A DNA stretch of 38,943 nt from positions 1 through 38,943 of the forward strand of contig JAUWAB010000038.1 of NCBI GenBank assembly GCA_030602265.1. Direction: 5' to 3'. The number at the start of each line of letters is the position of its first letter. The first letter of the stretch is position 1. The stretch is from Prolixibacteraceae bacterium (GTDB lineage Bacteria; Bacteroidota; Bacteroidia; Bacteroidales; Prolixibacteraceae). The notes under the pieces are model-generated. The model had not been told where the DNA came from, did no database searches, and saw only the letters and a list, made by a program, of their open reading frames with translations. Positions 16,499 through 25,217 of the stretch are shown piece by piece. The position numbers and the translations under genes are program-made.

Positions 16499-16608
16499 GA
16501 AAATATGTCATTTATTGCATAATGATTCTTAAGAGGCAATCATTAAGAGGATCGGATTTGAATTGTTTGGAATAACAACATTTGCTAAACCCGCTGATGG
16601 TTCTTAAC

Positions 16609-16658
16609 TTTTACTCTAAAGAATAGATTTCTTCCAGAACAAATTATCCAGAGTAAAA
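16609..16658 (-). terminator. Weak candidate terminator after the serine hydrolase
   Basis: TTTTACTCT (16609-16617) is exactly complementary to AGAGTAAAA (16650-16658), with a 32-base loop. It lies about 100 bases beyond the serine hydrolase stop in the 292-base gap before the metal operon. The long loop makes it a weak terminator. Nothing else is evident in this gap except the candidate -7 element. Confidence 0.25.
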
Positions 16659-16750
16659 AAAACCTTATCCATACCAAAGAAACCAGAATCTTATCATAAA
16701 AGGCAGTTATAAACTGAAGAAGAATATAACGGAATCCATAAAGCTGGAAA

Positions 16751-18298
16751 CTAAAGATCACCCACTTTCTTAAACCATACATTCCTGACCCTTCCGGCCG
16801 ACACCCTGCATCCTATGATGGATTGACTCCCATCCCTTACAAATTCGGCCAGGCCAAAGAACCACTTATCCCCGGTGAAAGAATCGACCTTCTCAGGAGT
16901 CAGTTTTATATCGCTCAGCCGGGGATGGGTAGCCACCAGAACATCATTCTCCAGTACAAAAACATACTCCGTCGATAACTCCTCACTGTAGAACCGGCCG
17001 GTATATTCATCCGGATTAACCGGAGACTTGTCTGAAGGGACCTTCGTCGTGTTGGCACTCCCCGCTTTCTGTTCGATCCCGGGATCAGGAATAATTTCAT
17101 TTTCCAAACAGATATCGGCAACCTTCAGTGCGAGTGATCCGGGATTGCAGGAGGCATCATTACTGAACACCATAACAGAAAATTGCTGATCCGGGAATCG
17201 CGCCAGGAATGTCCGGTACCCGGCATCTGCACCACCATGGCTGATCATGGTTAGTCCTTTGTAATTTCCAACTACCTGACCAAGTGCATATTCGATGGTA
17301 TCGCCGTTGTTCAGTATACCTTTCTGACTCATTTTACTGATCAGTTCCCGATCACCCACCACAGGATCTTCAAAATTCAGCGCCCATAAACTCAAATCCT
17401 CCACCGTGGTGAAAAGACTCGTTGCTCCGGCGTTTGCATAGTTCAGGACACTCTTACGGTAACCATTTGCGTCACTTTTGTAAGAGTAGGCTCTGTTTCT
17501 GACAATCCGCTCATGGTCATCATAAAACAGCGTACTGGTCATGTTTAAAGGCTTAAAAATATATTCTTCAGTATATTCCGGAAATGTTTTTCCGGAAACC
17601 CTGGCCACCACCTCGGCTAAAAGCGTATATCCGGTGTTACAATATAAAAACTCCGCTCCCGGATCAAAATTCAGCTCTTTCTGCCTGCTGACCAGCTTTA
17701 AAATGTGCTCCCGCGTAATCACATCATCCATACGCCATCCGGCCATGGACAATAAATTCCATTGATCTCTCAGTCCGCTGGTATGGATTGCCAGATTCCT
17801 CAGGGTAATTTTCTTCCCAAAGTCCGGAACTTCCGGAAGATACATCCTGATATCATCGTCGAGGGATAATTTCCCCTCCTTCTCCAACAACAGGATCGCG
17901 AACGTTGTAAACTGCTTTGATACAGAGGCAATATGAAAGATGGTGGATGGGGTAACCGGAATATCGTATTCGAGGTTAGCCATACCAAAACCATTTTTAT
18001 ACACCATTTTGCCATTCCTGACAATGGCTATGGCTGCACCTGGCGTATTTTTTCCGGAGTATTTACTGAACAGCTGACTAATTTGTCTTTCCTGAGACCC
18101 GGTCATGGGATCAGTTTTTTCAGGTCCGGAGGAACATGCAGCTGAGTCTTCCTGACTTGGGGAAACTTCAATCTGGCATAAACCCGCCTTCGAAGAATCA
18201 AGCCTGAACGTATCAGGCCTACGGGCCTGGACCTCAACCGACAGAAGGAAGTTGAAGGCAATAAAAACAAGGGGGACGAGTATAGTAGAGACTCTCAT
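16751..18298 (-). CDS. Exported serine hydrolase, beta-lactamase class C / PBP4*-like family
   Basis: A 515-residue protein with an N-terminal signal segment (MRVSTILVPLVF...). The catalytic elements of class C beta-lactamase-like hydrolases are present: SxxK as SVSK (Ser125 and Lys128), YxN as YCN (Tyr219, Asn221) and HGG at His354. The family includes esterases, D-aminopeptidases and peptidoglycan-modifying enzymes as well as beta-lactamases, and the sequence does not say which. Residues after about 430 form a separate C-terminal beta-rich domain, as in many Bacteroidota homologues. The ATG at 18298 is used because the in-frame triplet further upstream is TTG. It is apparently transcribed alone: about 150 bases separate it from the DUF169 gene. 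Confidence 0.87.
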   Translation of the reverse strand: MRVSTILVPLVFIAFNFLLSVEVQARRPDTFRLDSSKAGLCQIEVSPSQEDSAACSSGPEKTDPMTGSQERQISQLFSKYSGKNTPGAAIAIVRNGKMVYKNGFGMANLEYDIPVTPSTIFHIASVSKQFTTFAILLLEKEGKLSLDDDIRMYLPEVPDFGKKITLRNLAIHTSGLRDQWNLLSMAGWRMDDVITREHILKLVSRQKELNFDPGAEFLYCNTGYTLLAEVVARVSGKTFPEYTEEYIFKPLNMTSTLFYDDHERIVRNRAYSYKSDANGYRKSVLNYANAGATSLFTTVEDLSLWALNFEDPVVGDRELISKMSQKGILNNGDTIEYALGQVVGNYKGLTMISHGGADAGYRTFLARFPDQQFSVMVFSNDASCNPGSLALKVADICLENEIIPDPGIEQKAGSANTTKVPSDKSPVNPDEYTGRFYSEELSTEYVFVLENDVLVATHPRLSDIKLTPEKVDSFTGDKWFFGLAEFVRDGSQSIIGCRVSAGRVRNVWFKKVGDL

Positions 18299-18444
18299 AT
18301 TGATCAAACTAAAAATTCACGGCAAGATACAACAAAAATATGCGGTTGTGTCAAGCATGACAGGACAGTTAACAAATGCAAATTCTGTTCATCAAGACAC
18401 TAAACTTGCCAGTGCGTTCTTTTCGTTCCGCAAACAATTTGAAA

Positions 18445-19197
18445 TTAATCCCTGCCGTTGATCCTTTTTCTGACCCTCTGCCAGGAGTCTGTGATCAGGA
18501 AACTCTCCTCCATAAACGACACCATCTCAACAAACCTTTTAAACGGTACGGCGAAGGTCAGCAGGTTTTCCTGAATATATGGCCTTGCGGAGACATCAAA
18601 CATGCCGATGACAGCGGCGGGCTTTTCCTTCACACTTTCAAGCAGGGGGTACTGGACAATAGATGCGCAACCTGCCCCGAATGGGGTTATGTTTCCGTAC
18701 ATATCTTCACGGTCGTACCCCGACAGGGTAAAAAGCCCTGATAAAACATCCGGGGATGCAAAGAAAACAACCACTTCGGGCTCATCGATTTCGGTGAGCA
18801 TATCCCAGCGTTTGAACACGATTTTAGAAGCCTTTGCCGGTATCCATGGTGCATTTTGCAGGAACTTTTTAACCAGCTCAGGAGATTGCAGGTAGCGTTC
18901 ACCCTCCATTTCGGAATTTCCGCACGAAAGGAAATATTCGAAGCCGGGGCGAAGATTTTGAGAGAACCCCAGGTATTTCTTTCCGCCGCCGCACGAAACC
19001 GCCTCCTGGTTAAAGGCCAGAGAGCGGCCCTTTCGAACTTTTGCCAGTTCACCAATAAAGCAGCCTTTCCTTTCAGCCTTTGCCACGGTTTCAGTATCAC
19101 CGGCATCATCAGCATAAAAGAACACGATAGGCAGTTCGGCATTACCGAAATATTTCTCCCAAAGTCGTTGAAAATGGTTTCTGAAATTTGTTTCCAT
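18445..19197 (-). CDS. DUF169 domain-containing protein
   Basis: A 250-residue protein with no signal peptide, probably cytoplasmic. It has the DUF169 pattern: LPIVFFYADD near residue 25, a conserved Cys46, then AVSCGGGKKYLGF (about 66-78), ITPFGAGCAS (about 168-177) and a C-terminal region ending FLITDSWQRVRKR. The conserved Cys residues and Gly-rich turns suggest a metal or cofactor site, but the function of DUF169 is not established. Neighbours are unrelated, so context gives no clue. A possible minus-strand -7 element, TAATTTTG, is at 19224-19231, about 27 bases before the start. Confidence 0.7.
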   Translation of the reverse strand: METNFRNHFQRLWEKYFGNAELPIVFFYADDAGDTETVAKAERKGCFIGELAKVRKGRSLAFNQEAVSCGGGKKYLGFSQNLRPGFEYFLSCGNSEMEGERYLQSPELVKKFLQNAPWIPAKASKIVFKRWDMLTEIDEPEVVVFFASPDVLSGLFTLSGYDREDMYGNITPFGAGCASIVQYPLLESVKEKPAAVIGMFDVSARPYIQENLLTFAVPFKRFVEMVSFMEESFLITDSWQRVRKRINGRD

Positions 19198-19223
19198 TTA
19201 TATTTAGTTAGAATATGTTGGAA

Positions 19224-19231
19224 CAAAATTA
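19224..19231 (-). promoter_or_regulatory. Candidate -7 element before DUF169 gene
   Basis: On the minus strand the bases read TAATTTTG, fitting TAnnTTTG and placing transcription start about 20 bases before the DUF169 ATG at 19197. No TTTG or TTG is seen at the -33 position, so support is partial. Confidence 0.35.
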
Positions 19232-19262
19232 AACAGAACTATTTATTCTGATCGTGGATACT

Positions 19263-19508
19263 TTAAAAGCCAGATAATATAATTGATTTATCAAAAAGAT
19301 GCGCTTTAAAACGGATAAAAAATCCCAATGAGTTTCCGGTTAGCTCAACCTGTTTATTGAATTTCAACGACATCATTTTTTTTGTGAAACCGAAAACTGA
19401 GACAGGAATGTCCAGCAGGTCGATCGGGCAAAATGCAAGGCTGTCATTAGTCTCAAGGATTCTGTCCACAGAAACTTTTTTTTTCCAGGATAGTTGTAAG
19501 AACATCAT
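19263..19508 (-). pseudogene. Possible remnant gene with frame break at a 9-base A run
   Basis: The interval 19198-19544 has no clear gene. On the minus strand an 81-codon frame (MMFLQLSWKKKVSV...) is open, but I do not recognise it. Just upstream another frame reads DSFFLKLRVLYDVLTTILEKK and meets the first one at a run of nine A (T on the plus strand, at about 19476-19484); shifting frame there would join the two parts into a peptide of about 100 residues continuing VSVDRILETNDSLAF. This suggests a decayed gene or a slippage site. No start codon or domain supports a working protein, so it may equally be non-coding sequence. Confidence 0.2.
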
Positions 19509-19544
19509 AAAGTACCCGCAGCTTCAGAAAAAACGAGTCAGAAA

Positions 19545-20783
19545 TTACTTTCTCATGGGTTGACTTTTCCCGTAGGTAAGCGTTCGCCATAACCATTCCA
19601 TTGGACCAAACTTAAAGTGGCTTAGCCACCATTTACTCAAAGGAATTTGTATACCAAATATGGCAACGGTTAGTAAAATTCCCTGCCAGATTTCAATTTT
19701 TCCGAATAAGCCGAATCCCCAACCCAGGAACAAAACAGAAGTTATCAACGACTGCATCAGGTAATTGGTGAGCGCCATGCGGCCAACGGGAGCAAGGAGT
19801 TGAACCATTCCTGCCGCTTTCCCCTTTGAATAAAGCAGTATGACCGATGAAACATAAAACGCTCCCAGGGCAATTCCTCCAATGGTATGAAACATGGCAT
19901 ACAACCACGACCATACATCCTGTGCCATCATATTCGCCTTCCGGTATGCCATAATGTAAATAATGTTCCCGGCCACACCGATGCCAAGGCCCCACCAGAA
20001 CGTCTTTCTGAAAAAGGGCAGATGCTGGTCATAATCTGCTATTATCCGGGTACGGGCAGCCCACATCCCCACCAGGAACATGGCCAGAACGACCGGATAA
20101 AAGAAAATTATTCCGGGCAAAAGGGCTCCGTATTCGGCAAACCGCATCGAAACCATTTCGCCAAAACCTCCGGAGGTATATGCTGCTGTTGCATTCGAAA
20201 GCAATTGGTTCATAGTGTCCATTCGTTGCTGAACGCCGGCCTCGATGGCCTCACGGGCTTCGGGTATGCCAGACATAAATCCAAAGAACAAAGACATCAA
20301 TCCGTTCAGCACGGTTGGAATCAGCGCTATACCTATTGCCCAGCCGATAATTTTGCGATTGGACGATTTCCTGAACAGGATCAGGATAAATCCGAACAGT
20401 GCATAAAATACCAGTATATCACCTGCCCACAGCAAAGCAATATGGGCCAGTCCGAATAGAAGCAAAAACATCAGCCGCCGCCGGTAAAGGGGGACAATCC
20501 CGCTTCCGTTATCCGTTGATTTGTTCAGGAAAAGCCAGAAACCGTAACCAAACAGGAAGGAAAAGATGACATAAAAATTCCCTTCAAAGAAGAATTTGAT
20601 AAACGATTCTGCTATCACATGCTGCAAAGGCATATCGGGTTTAGCCCCCATCAGTAATGATGAAATGGGTTCAAACATAACAGGCATATTTACCATCAGG
20701 ATTCCGAACAAGGCCAGGCCACGGAGGGCATCCAGCAGTAGAATTCGCTCGTTCTGGCCGACAGGTGTAAAGTTTGTTTTCAT
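19545..20783 (-). CDS. DUF418 domain-containing integral membrane protein
   Basis: A 412-residue inner-membrane protein with about 9-10 hydrophobic helices. The N-terminal signature ERILLLDALRGLALFGILMV is shared by DUF418 proteins (YeiB/YxaH-like) and the wider acyltransferase-3-like membrane group. The C-terminal DUF418 domain includes APVGRMALTNYLMQSL and ends WRTLTYGKSQPM, typical of the family. Proteins of this type are proposed to be transporters or acyl transferases, with no settled role. The gene stands alone between the DUF5916 terminator and the remnant region. Confidence 0.85.
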   Translation of the reverse strand: MKTNFTPVGQNERILLLDALRGLALFGILMVNMPVMFEPISSLLMGAKPDMPLQHVIAESFIKFFFEGNFYVIFSFLFGYGFWLFLNKSTDNGSGIVPLYRRRLMFLLLFGLAHIALLWAGDILVFYALFGFILILFRKSSNRKIIGWAIGIALIPTVLNGLMSLFFGFMSGIPEAREAIEAGVQQRMDTMNQLLSNATAAYTSGGFGEMVSMRFAEYGALLPGIIFFYPVVLAMFLVGMWAARTRIIADYDQHLPFFRKTFWWGLGIGVAGNIIYIMAYRKANMMAQDVWSWLYAMFHTIGGIALGAFYVSSVILLYSKGKAAGMVQLLAPVGRMALTNYLMQSLITSVLFLGWGFGLFGKIEIWQGILLTVAIFGIQIPLSKWWLSHFKFGPMEWLWRTLTYGKSQPMRK

Positions 20784-20849
20784 TGGTGTTGCTTTTATCG
20801 ATACAGAATATTAGTACATTTAGGAATGGGAAAATTACTGTTAAAATAA

Positions 20850-20869
20850 CCCCCGCTTCAAACCGGGGG
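20850..20869 (-). terminator. Intrinsic terminator after DUF5916 gene
   Basis: On the minus strand, CCCCCG and CGGGGG form a six-base G/C stem around an eight-base loop, followed by TTATTTT. It lies 18 bases after the stop of the DUF5916 gene. Confidence 0.65.
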
Positions 20870-20886
20870 AGGGGGGCAAAATCAAA

Positions 20887-23112
20887 TCAGAGCCGGAAAG
20901 TATGGGTATACTTAACCATAATGGTCCGTGTAAGGTAAGAGGGAATCCTGACTGTCCCGATGGAATCGCGGAAATCTCTCAGGTCATTGAATACCAGGTA
21001 GAAATCATCCCCGTCGCGTGGGTTGTACCGGAGCCTCAGGTTGGAAATGATCAGATGGTCCCTTTCATTAAGTTGTACATAGGAACTCACGGAAAGGTGG
21101 GTATTCAGCATATAGGTGAATTTCAGCCGTGCCAGATTATTGGCAAACAACTGGTTACGCCTGGAAAAGTGTACGCGGTCATATTTATAGGAACCTGAAA
21201 TCTGGAAACTGTTCGAAATATTGAAATCCGTTTCCAACTCAGCCGAGAAGCGATTTCCATCAAAAAATTCACCAAGCTCAAATCCCAGCATCGATGAAAC
21301 AGCCTTGTTGGATGGGGTGGAAATGTTGCCGAAGAAATTGATAAATGAATAGTCGCCGGCAGGAACAAACACATCCCTCGACAAATTAAAATCCCTCGCC
21401 ACCCCCTCTCTTAGAAAATTCAGGCTTGTAAACAGATTAAATCCGTTCTTCCACTGCATTAAATACTGGGGAGCAATTTCCATATTCTCCAGTTTTCCGT
21501 CTTCCAGCCGGTTGACCCGGGCAAAATCGAGGCTGAACCTTCTCCAAAAAACGGAAGAAGAAGATTCGGGAAAGATTCCGTACTGAACTTCACCCCTGAC
21601 TTCCTGAATCTCATGGTTAAACAAAAATCCCGTACCCGGGTTGAAATCCCTTCCAAACCAGGCATACTTGACCTGATAACCCAATCCCTTGTCGGACCGC
21701 CGTTCCCAGGCAAGCGAAAAAAAAGTCGGATTGAGTGATGCAATGTCTGGATTCATCCCGCTTTCCATGCTCTGTGCGAGCTTGATGTCCAAATAATCAT
21801 CCCCGAAGACGCGAATGATTCCGTCTATTCCGTAGGAAACATTGTAATCGCCTTCGAAACCTGCCCGTGACGAAATGATGGCACCTATGTATGAGTTTGG
21901 ATTAATAACCTGTTTCCTGGCTCGGACCACACCGAAGTTTTCGGCCGGATTACCGTTATATCGTGCTGTGTTCATATTCAGCACCCCCAGGTCCCATTTT
22001 CCCACGCGGCCAACCAGCCGGGCACCACCAAGGATTCTTACCGGTTGCCCCTGAGCAATCCCGATGTTCCGGCTGTAGAATAACTCCTGCGGACCACCCA
22101 GATTATAGCTGAAAATACCCGATCGCTCCTGAAAGAACAGCCTCTTCTCCGGAAAAAAAAGGGAATACCGCGTCAGGTTAACCTGCTGGTCGTCAGCCTC
22201 CACCTGCGCAAAATCGGTATTGGCGGTCAGGTCAAGCGTAAGATTGTTGGTGATGTTGTATTTCACATCGAGACCACCATTTAATTCAGGATGGTTCTCC
22301 CTCCCAAAGGCAGTGCCATCCTGGTCCAGGCTGTATTCCCGCGTATAGCCTGCCAGAAGATAGGGAGACACATAAACGGGATTGCGTGGCTGGATGCCTT
22401 CAAAAAAGACCTTGGCTGCCAGGGATGGCTTTAAACGGGCATTCGATCCGTAGGACCTGTCGATAAGCGGGTAAGTATCGATTTCGTTGCTGTGACTGAT
22501 CCTTCGGTTGATGATCAGTCCCATTTGGGCAATGTTGTTTATGCTCTGGAAGCGCAGGCTCGAAAAAGGAATTCGCATTTCCACATACCAGGCGTGTTCA
22601 TCACGGGAGGTCTTTACGTCCCAGTATGAATTCCATGTATAGTTTATAGTGCTGTTACCTGGTCCTCCCCCACCCCCGGCTGCATCGTTGGAGACCGCGA
22701 AGTCAATTTTCAGTCCCGAGGGCATGGTAAAAAAGGCAAGCGCATTTTCGTTATCATTAAAAGTATCTAAGATAATGCCAAATGAGTCAGAATTATCGGA
22801 GGTTTCATCCCTCTTTTTACTGGTGGAAACCATTCTTGAAATGTCTCTGTAGTACAGTATGGCCCCTACCCAAAGATAGTTCCGGTCGTATCCCATCCTG
22901 ACGTCGCTCTCTTCTGACGCCGGGTTTCCAAAGACCGGAAAATGCTGCATCAGCTCTAATTTTGGAAGAGATTGCCAAGCGCTTTCCGAAGGGATTCCGT
23001 CAAAATCAATTTCGCCCTGCAGCGGCATAATCTTTATTCCATCCTGTGCACAGGTCAGCAACGCCATTCCTGACAAAATGACCCACACAAATGCAGTTAC
23101 CATTAGTTTCAT
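20887..23112 (-). CDS. DUF5916 protein with CBM9-like N-terminal domain (outer membrane)
   Basis: A 741-residue exported protein. The signal peptide covers about 1-22 (ending LLTCAQ). Residues about 30-210 are a family-9 carbohydrate-binding-like beta-sandwich (EIDFDGIPSESAW, SDNSDSFGIILDTF, WYVEMRIPFSSLRF). The rest is the DUF5916 domain, predicted to be an outer-membrane barrel: INRRISHSNE, LTANTDFAQVEADDQQVNLT and FFPEKRLFFQERSGIF are landmarks. A Gly run (AAGGGGGPGNS, about 145-155) sits in a loop of the CBM9-like part. The function is not known; ligand binding at the cell surface is plausible. A second, diverged copy is at 32503-34701. A candidate promoter (TACCTTTG) lies 27 bases upstream. 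Confidence 0.88.
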   Translation of the reverse strand: MKLMVTAFVWVILSGMALLTCAQDGIKIMPLQGEIDFDGIPSESAWQSLPKLELMQHFPVFGNPASEESDVRMGYDRNYLWVGAILYYRDISRMVSTSKKRDETSDNSDSFGIILDTFNDNENALAFFTMPSGLKIDFAVSNDAAGGGGGPGNSTINYTWNSYWDVKTSRDEHAWYVEMRIPFSSLRFQSINNIAQMGLIINRRISHSNEIDTYPLIDRSYGSNARLKPSLAAKVFFEGIQPRNPVYVSPYLLAGYTREYSLDQDGTAFGRENHPELNGGLDVKYNITNNLTLDLTANTDFAQVEADDQQVNLTRYSLFFPEKRLFFQERSGIFSYNLGGPQELFYSRNIGIAQGQPVRILGGARLVGRVGKWDLGVLNMNTARYNGNPAENFGVVRARKQVINPNSYIGAIISSRAGFEGDYNVSYGIDGIIRVFGDDYLDIKLAQSMESGMNPDIASLNPTFFSLAWERRSDKGLGYQVKYAWFGRDFNPGTGFLFNHEIQEVRGEVQYGIFPESSSSVFWRRFSLDFARVNRLEDGKLENMEIAPQYLMQWKNGFNLFTSLNFLREGVARDFNLSRDVFVPAGDYSFINFFGNISTPSNKAVSSMLGFELGEFFDGNRFSAELETDFNISNSFQISGSYKYDRVHFSRRNQLFANNLARLKFTYMLNTHLSVSSYVQLNERDHLIISNLRLRYNPRDGDDFYLVFNDLRDFRDSIGTVRIPSYLTRTIMVKYTHTFRL

Positions 23113-23139
23113 AAAGTACGGTTTAGCTATAAATTAGAT

Positions 23140-23147
23140 CAAAGGTA
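23140..23147 (-). promoter_or_regulatory. Candidate promoter of the DUF5916 gene
   Basis: The minus strand reads TACCTTTG, a consensus -7 element, with a TTG 15 bases further upstream (23163-23165), slightly closer than usual for the -33 box. Transcription would begin about 20 bases before the ATG at 23112. Confidence 0.5.
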
Positions 23148-23183
23148 CAGATTTTGTCCATTCAACCTGCGGGAATACCCGGC

Positions 23184-23879
23184 TCAGGGATTTGCTCTTT
23201 TGTAGCTGATTAGCATCCCTCCGCCACGGGTGTCGAGCGTGGATTCATAATTTGGAAGGCTCCGGATAAATTCAAGGTAAGACATTCCCCCTGAATTCCC
23301 GCCTTGTCCACGGCTTGTCCCCCTGCTGCCTGGGTTGCGTTCCGATATGTTGTGGGTAGCATAGCACCCTCCCACTTTCAGCTTGGGGTCGACATCCAGG
23401 AAATAGTTTTTATACCAGTCCTTGTCGGCATCGCTGAAAACAAAGTCGAAGGGACCCTTCAGCTCTTTGACTAACTGATGGGCATCGGCCAGCCGTGCAT
23501 CGATATATTCCGACAGTCCGGCCTTACGGAAATTCTCGACAGCCGTTTTATGCCGCTGCTCATCAATTTCAATGGTGATCAGCTTTCCGCCGGTTTTACT
23601 GAGTGCCCAGGCGATATATATACCCGACAGCCCGGTGGAGGTTCCGATCTCCAGAGCCTGTTTATAGTTTCCCTTGATAACGAGGTCGTAAAGCAGTTGC
23701 CCGTCAACATGCGGCACATTCAGGTCCCACCAGCGGTTAGCCGGATCTGACAGAAACTGTTTTACCTTAGCATCAAGGTCCGGATTTTCTTTTACTGTTT
23801 GGGCAAATGTCGAGGAAAGTAATCCCGTCAGCAACAGGAAAATTCCCGCAATCCTGGTTATACCTTTTAATTTTTGCAT
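23184..23879 (-). CDS. Exported class I SAM-dependent O-methyltransferase-like protein
   Basis: A 231-residue protein that starts at the ATG at 23879 with a clear signal peptide (MQKLKGITRIAGIFLLLTGL, then SSTFAQ). The mature part has a class I methyltransferase fold of the catechol/caffeoyl-CoA O-methyltransferase type: motif I ALEIGTSTGLSGIYIA (about 76-91), the acidic ribose-binding end of strand 2 (LITIEIDEQR) and FVFSDADKDWYKNYF (about 145-159), where the Asp residues bind metal or the substrate. Methyltransferases use S-adenosylmethionine, which is cytoplasmic, so export is puzzling; the domain may bind another ligand in the periplasm. A Gly/Ser-rich insert (GSRGTSRGQGGNSGG) precedes the last strand. 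The longer frame from 23912 would put 11 residues before the signal peptide and is less likely. Confidence 0.82.
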   Translation of the reverse strand: MQKLKGITRIAGIFLLLTGLLSSTFAQTVKENPDLDAKVKQFLSDPANRWWDLNVPHVDGQLLYDLVIKGNYKQALEIGTSTGLSGIYIAWALSKTGGKLITIEIDEQRHKTAVENFRKAGLSEYIDARLADAHQLVKELKGPFDFVFSDADKDWYKNYFLDVDPKLKVGGCYATHNISERNPGSRGTSRGQGGNSGGMSYLEFIRSLPNYESTLDTRGGGMLISYKRANP

Positions 23880-24138
23880 AATCAAAGTTTTTATAATTCC
23901 TGAATACGGCACTGTCAGATGACCTTAAACACCAGGCTGAAATCCTGACAGCCAATACACTACTATGGACAATCGAACCAGCAAAAAGTTTAATCCCTGA
24001 AAGTGATAAACTTACCTGAGTGAAGTTTTGAACATAAGGATACAAAACAACCTAATGGCTATTGCTGAAAATCACCAATTATCTAGCAGAAAAACATCTG
24101 TAAAGCATCCTTCAGCAAAATGAAATACTGTGCCCGGA
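23880..24138. other. 259-base intergenic interval, no feature supported
   Basis: Between the methyltransferase start and the AraC gene stop. I see no convincing -7 element, hairpin with T-run or reading frame; the short frame on the minus strand (23773-24045) overlaps the methyltransferase and lacks features. Confidence 0.5.
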
Positions 24139-25053
24139 TTAATTGATCTGATTTCTGTATTCATTGGGTGAGAAACCTGTGCTTTTCTTAAACATCCGGG
24201 TAAAGTGCTGCGGATACTTAAAACCCAATTCATAAGCAATTTCGTTTACGGTTTTACTGTTGTCGGATGTCCTGATTTTGGCAGCAGCGATGATTTTATC
24301 CTGAATATAGTCCCTGGCCGACTTTCCGGTTTCCTTCTTTATCAGGTCGCCAAAGTAGTTGGCCGACAGGCAAAGTTCCTCAGCAAAATAAGCAACGGTT
24401 GGCAAACCATTCAGTTGGGGCATATCCGATGCAAAATAGTTGTTCATCAGTTCTTCAAACTTTTCCAGAATGCCCCGGTTAACATTGTCACGGGTGATGA
24501 ATTGCCGGTCGTAAAACCGGTCACAATAGTTCAGGAACAGTTCAATATTGGAAGCAATAAGTTTTTTACTGTGTTTGTCAATGTTTTGATGAAGTTCGGA
24601 TTCGATTTTCGAAAAACAATCCAGTACAATCTGTCTTTCGCGCTCCGAGATATGAAGGGCTTCGTTGGCCTTGTAGCTGAAAAAATGATAGTCGTTTATG
24701 CTTTTAGCCAGCGAAGTTCCCCGAAGCAGGTCGGCATGAAAAACAAGCGCATGGCCTTTGGGCTGATAAACCTGCCCGTCGGTTTCAATTTCCAGCACCT
24801 GGCCCGGCGCCACAAATACCAGCGTGCCCTCCTGGTAGTCGTAATAATTGCGGCCATATACCAATTCGCAACCTTTAACATCCTTCAGGAAAATACAATA
24901 CAAACCATAAAATACTCTGACCTTCTTCTGGCCTCCCCACGACCGGGGGTTTGCCTTCGAAAAATCAATCACGCTCACCAAAGGGTGCAGGGTTTCGTGA
25001 TTGTTTAAGGCATTATACTCAGCTACCGTTTCAAACCTGAAAATCTGTTCCAT
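24139..25053 (-). CDS. AraC family transcriptional regulator
   Basis: A 304-residue cytoplasmic protein. Residues about 1-180 are a cupin-like sensing domain (GTLVFVAPGQVLEIETDG, then PKGHALVFHADLL). Residues about 205-304 carry the two AraC helix-turn-helix motifs: FAEELCLSANYFGDLIKKE and VNEIAYELGFKYPQHFTRM, closing with the family signature FKKSTGFSPNEYR. Such proteins usually activate transcription when a small ligand binds the N-terminal domain. The gene is divergent from the exported-hydrolase operon, and a TCATTCATT direct repeat with 20-base spacing lies between them, so it most likely controls that operon. The ATG at 25053 gives the usual MEQIFRFE start; an ATG at 25080 would add nine residues. 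Confidence 0.9.
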   Translation of the reverse strand: MEQIFRFETVAEYNALNNHETLHPLVSVIDFSKANPRSWGGQKKVRVFYGLYCIFLKDVKGCELVYGRNYYDYQEGTLVFVAPGQVLEIETDGQVYQPKGHALVFHADLLRGTSLAKSINDYHFFSYKANEALHISERERQIVLDCFSKIESELHQNIDKHSKKLIASNIELFLNYCDRFYDRQFITRDNVNRGILEKFEELMNNYFASDMPQLNGLPTVAYFAEELCLSANYFGDLIKKETGKSARDYIQDKIIAAAKIRTSDNSKTVNEIAYELGFKYPQHFTRMFKKSTGFSPNEYRNQIN

Positions 25054-25086
25054 CGTTATAAAAGAGATTATTTGAAACAAATTTAG

Positions 25087-25115
25087 TCATTCATTATTTG
25101 TTAAAATCATTCATT
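25087..25115. promoter_or_regulatory. Candidate AraC-type operator (20-base-spaced direct repeat)
   Basis: TCATTCATT occurs at 25087-25095 and again at 25107-25115, a start-to-start distance of 20 bases, about two helical turns. Direct half-sites at such spacing are the usual target form of AraC-family dimers or of the two helix-turn-helix motifs. The repeat is between the AraC gene and the operon, about 70 bases upstream of the operon's -7 element. Assignment to the adjacent regulator is an inference. Confidence 0.45.
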
Positions 25116-25163
25116 TGTGCCAATCCGTAAAAATGGTAGAAGATTCCGTAATCCGTATAAGAA

Positions 25164-25190
25164 TTGCTGAATGACAAGTTCTTACCTTTG
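25164..25190 (+). promoter_or_regulatory. Candidate promoter of the exported-hydrolase operon
   Basis: TACCTTTG at 25183-25190 fits the Bacteroidota -7 consensus TAnnTTTG. A TTG is at 25164-25166, leaving 16 bases between the elements, a little short. Transcription would start about 20 bases before the ATG at 25218. Confidence 0.55.
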
Positions 25191-25217
25191 AGAAATAAAA
25201 ATTAATCCAATTATAAA

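Noticed and set aside
24205-25008. A 267-codon plus-strand frame inside the AraC gene
   Set aside because: Antisense shadow of the AraC gene, which has both helix-turn-helix motifs.
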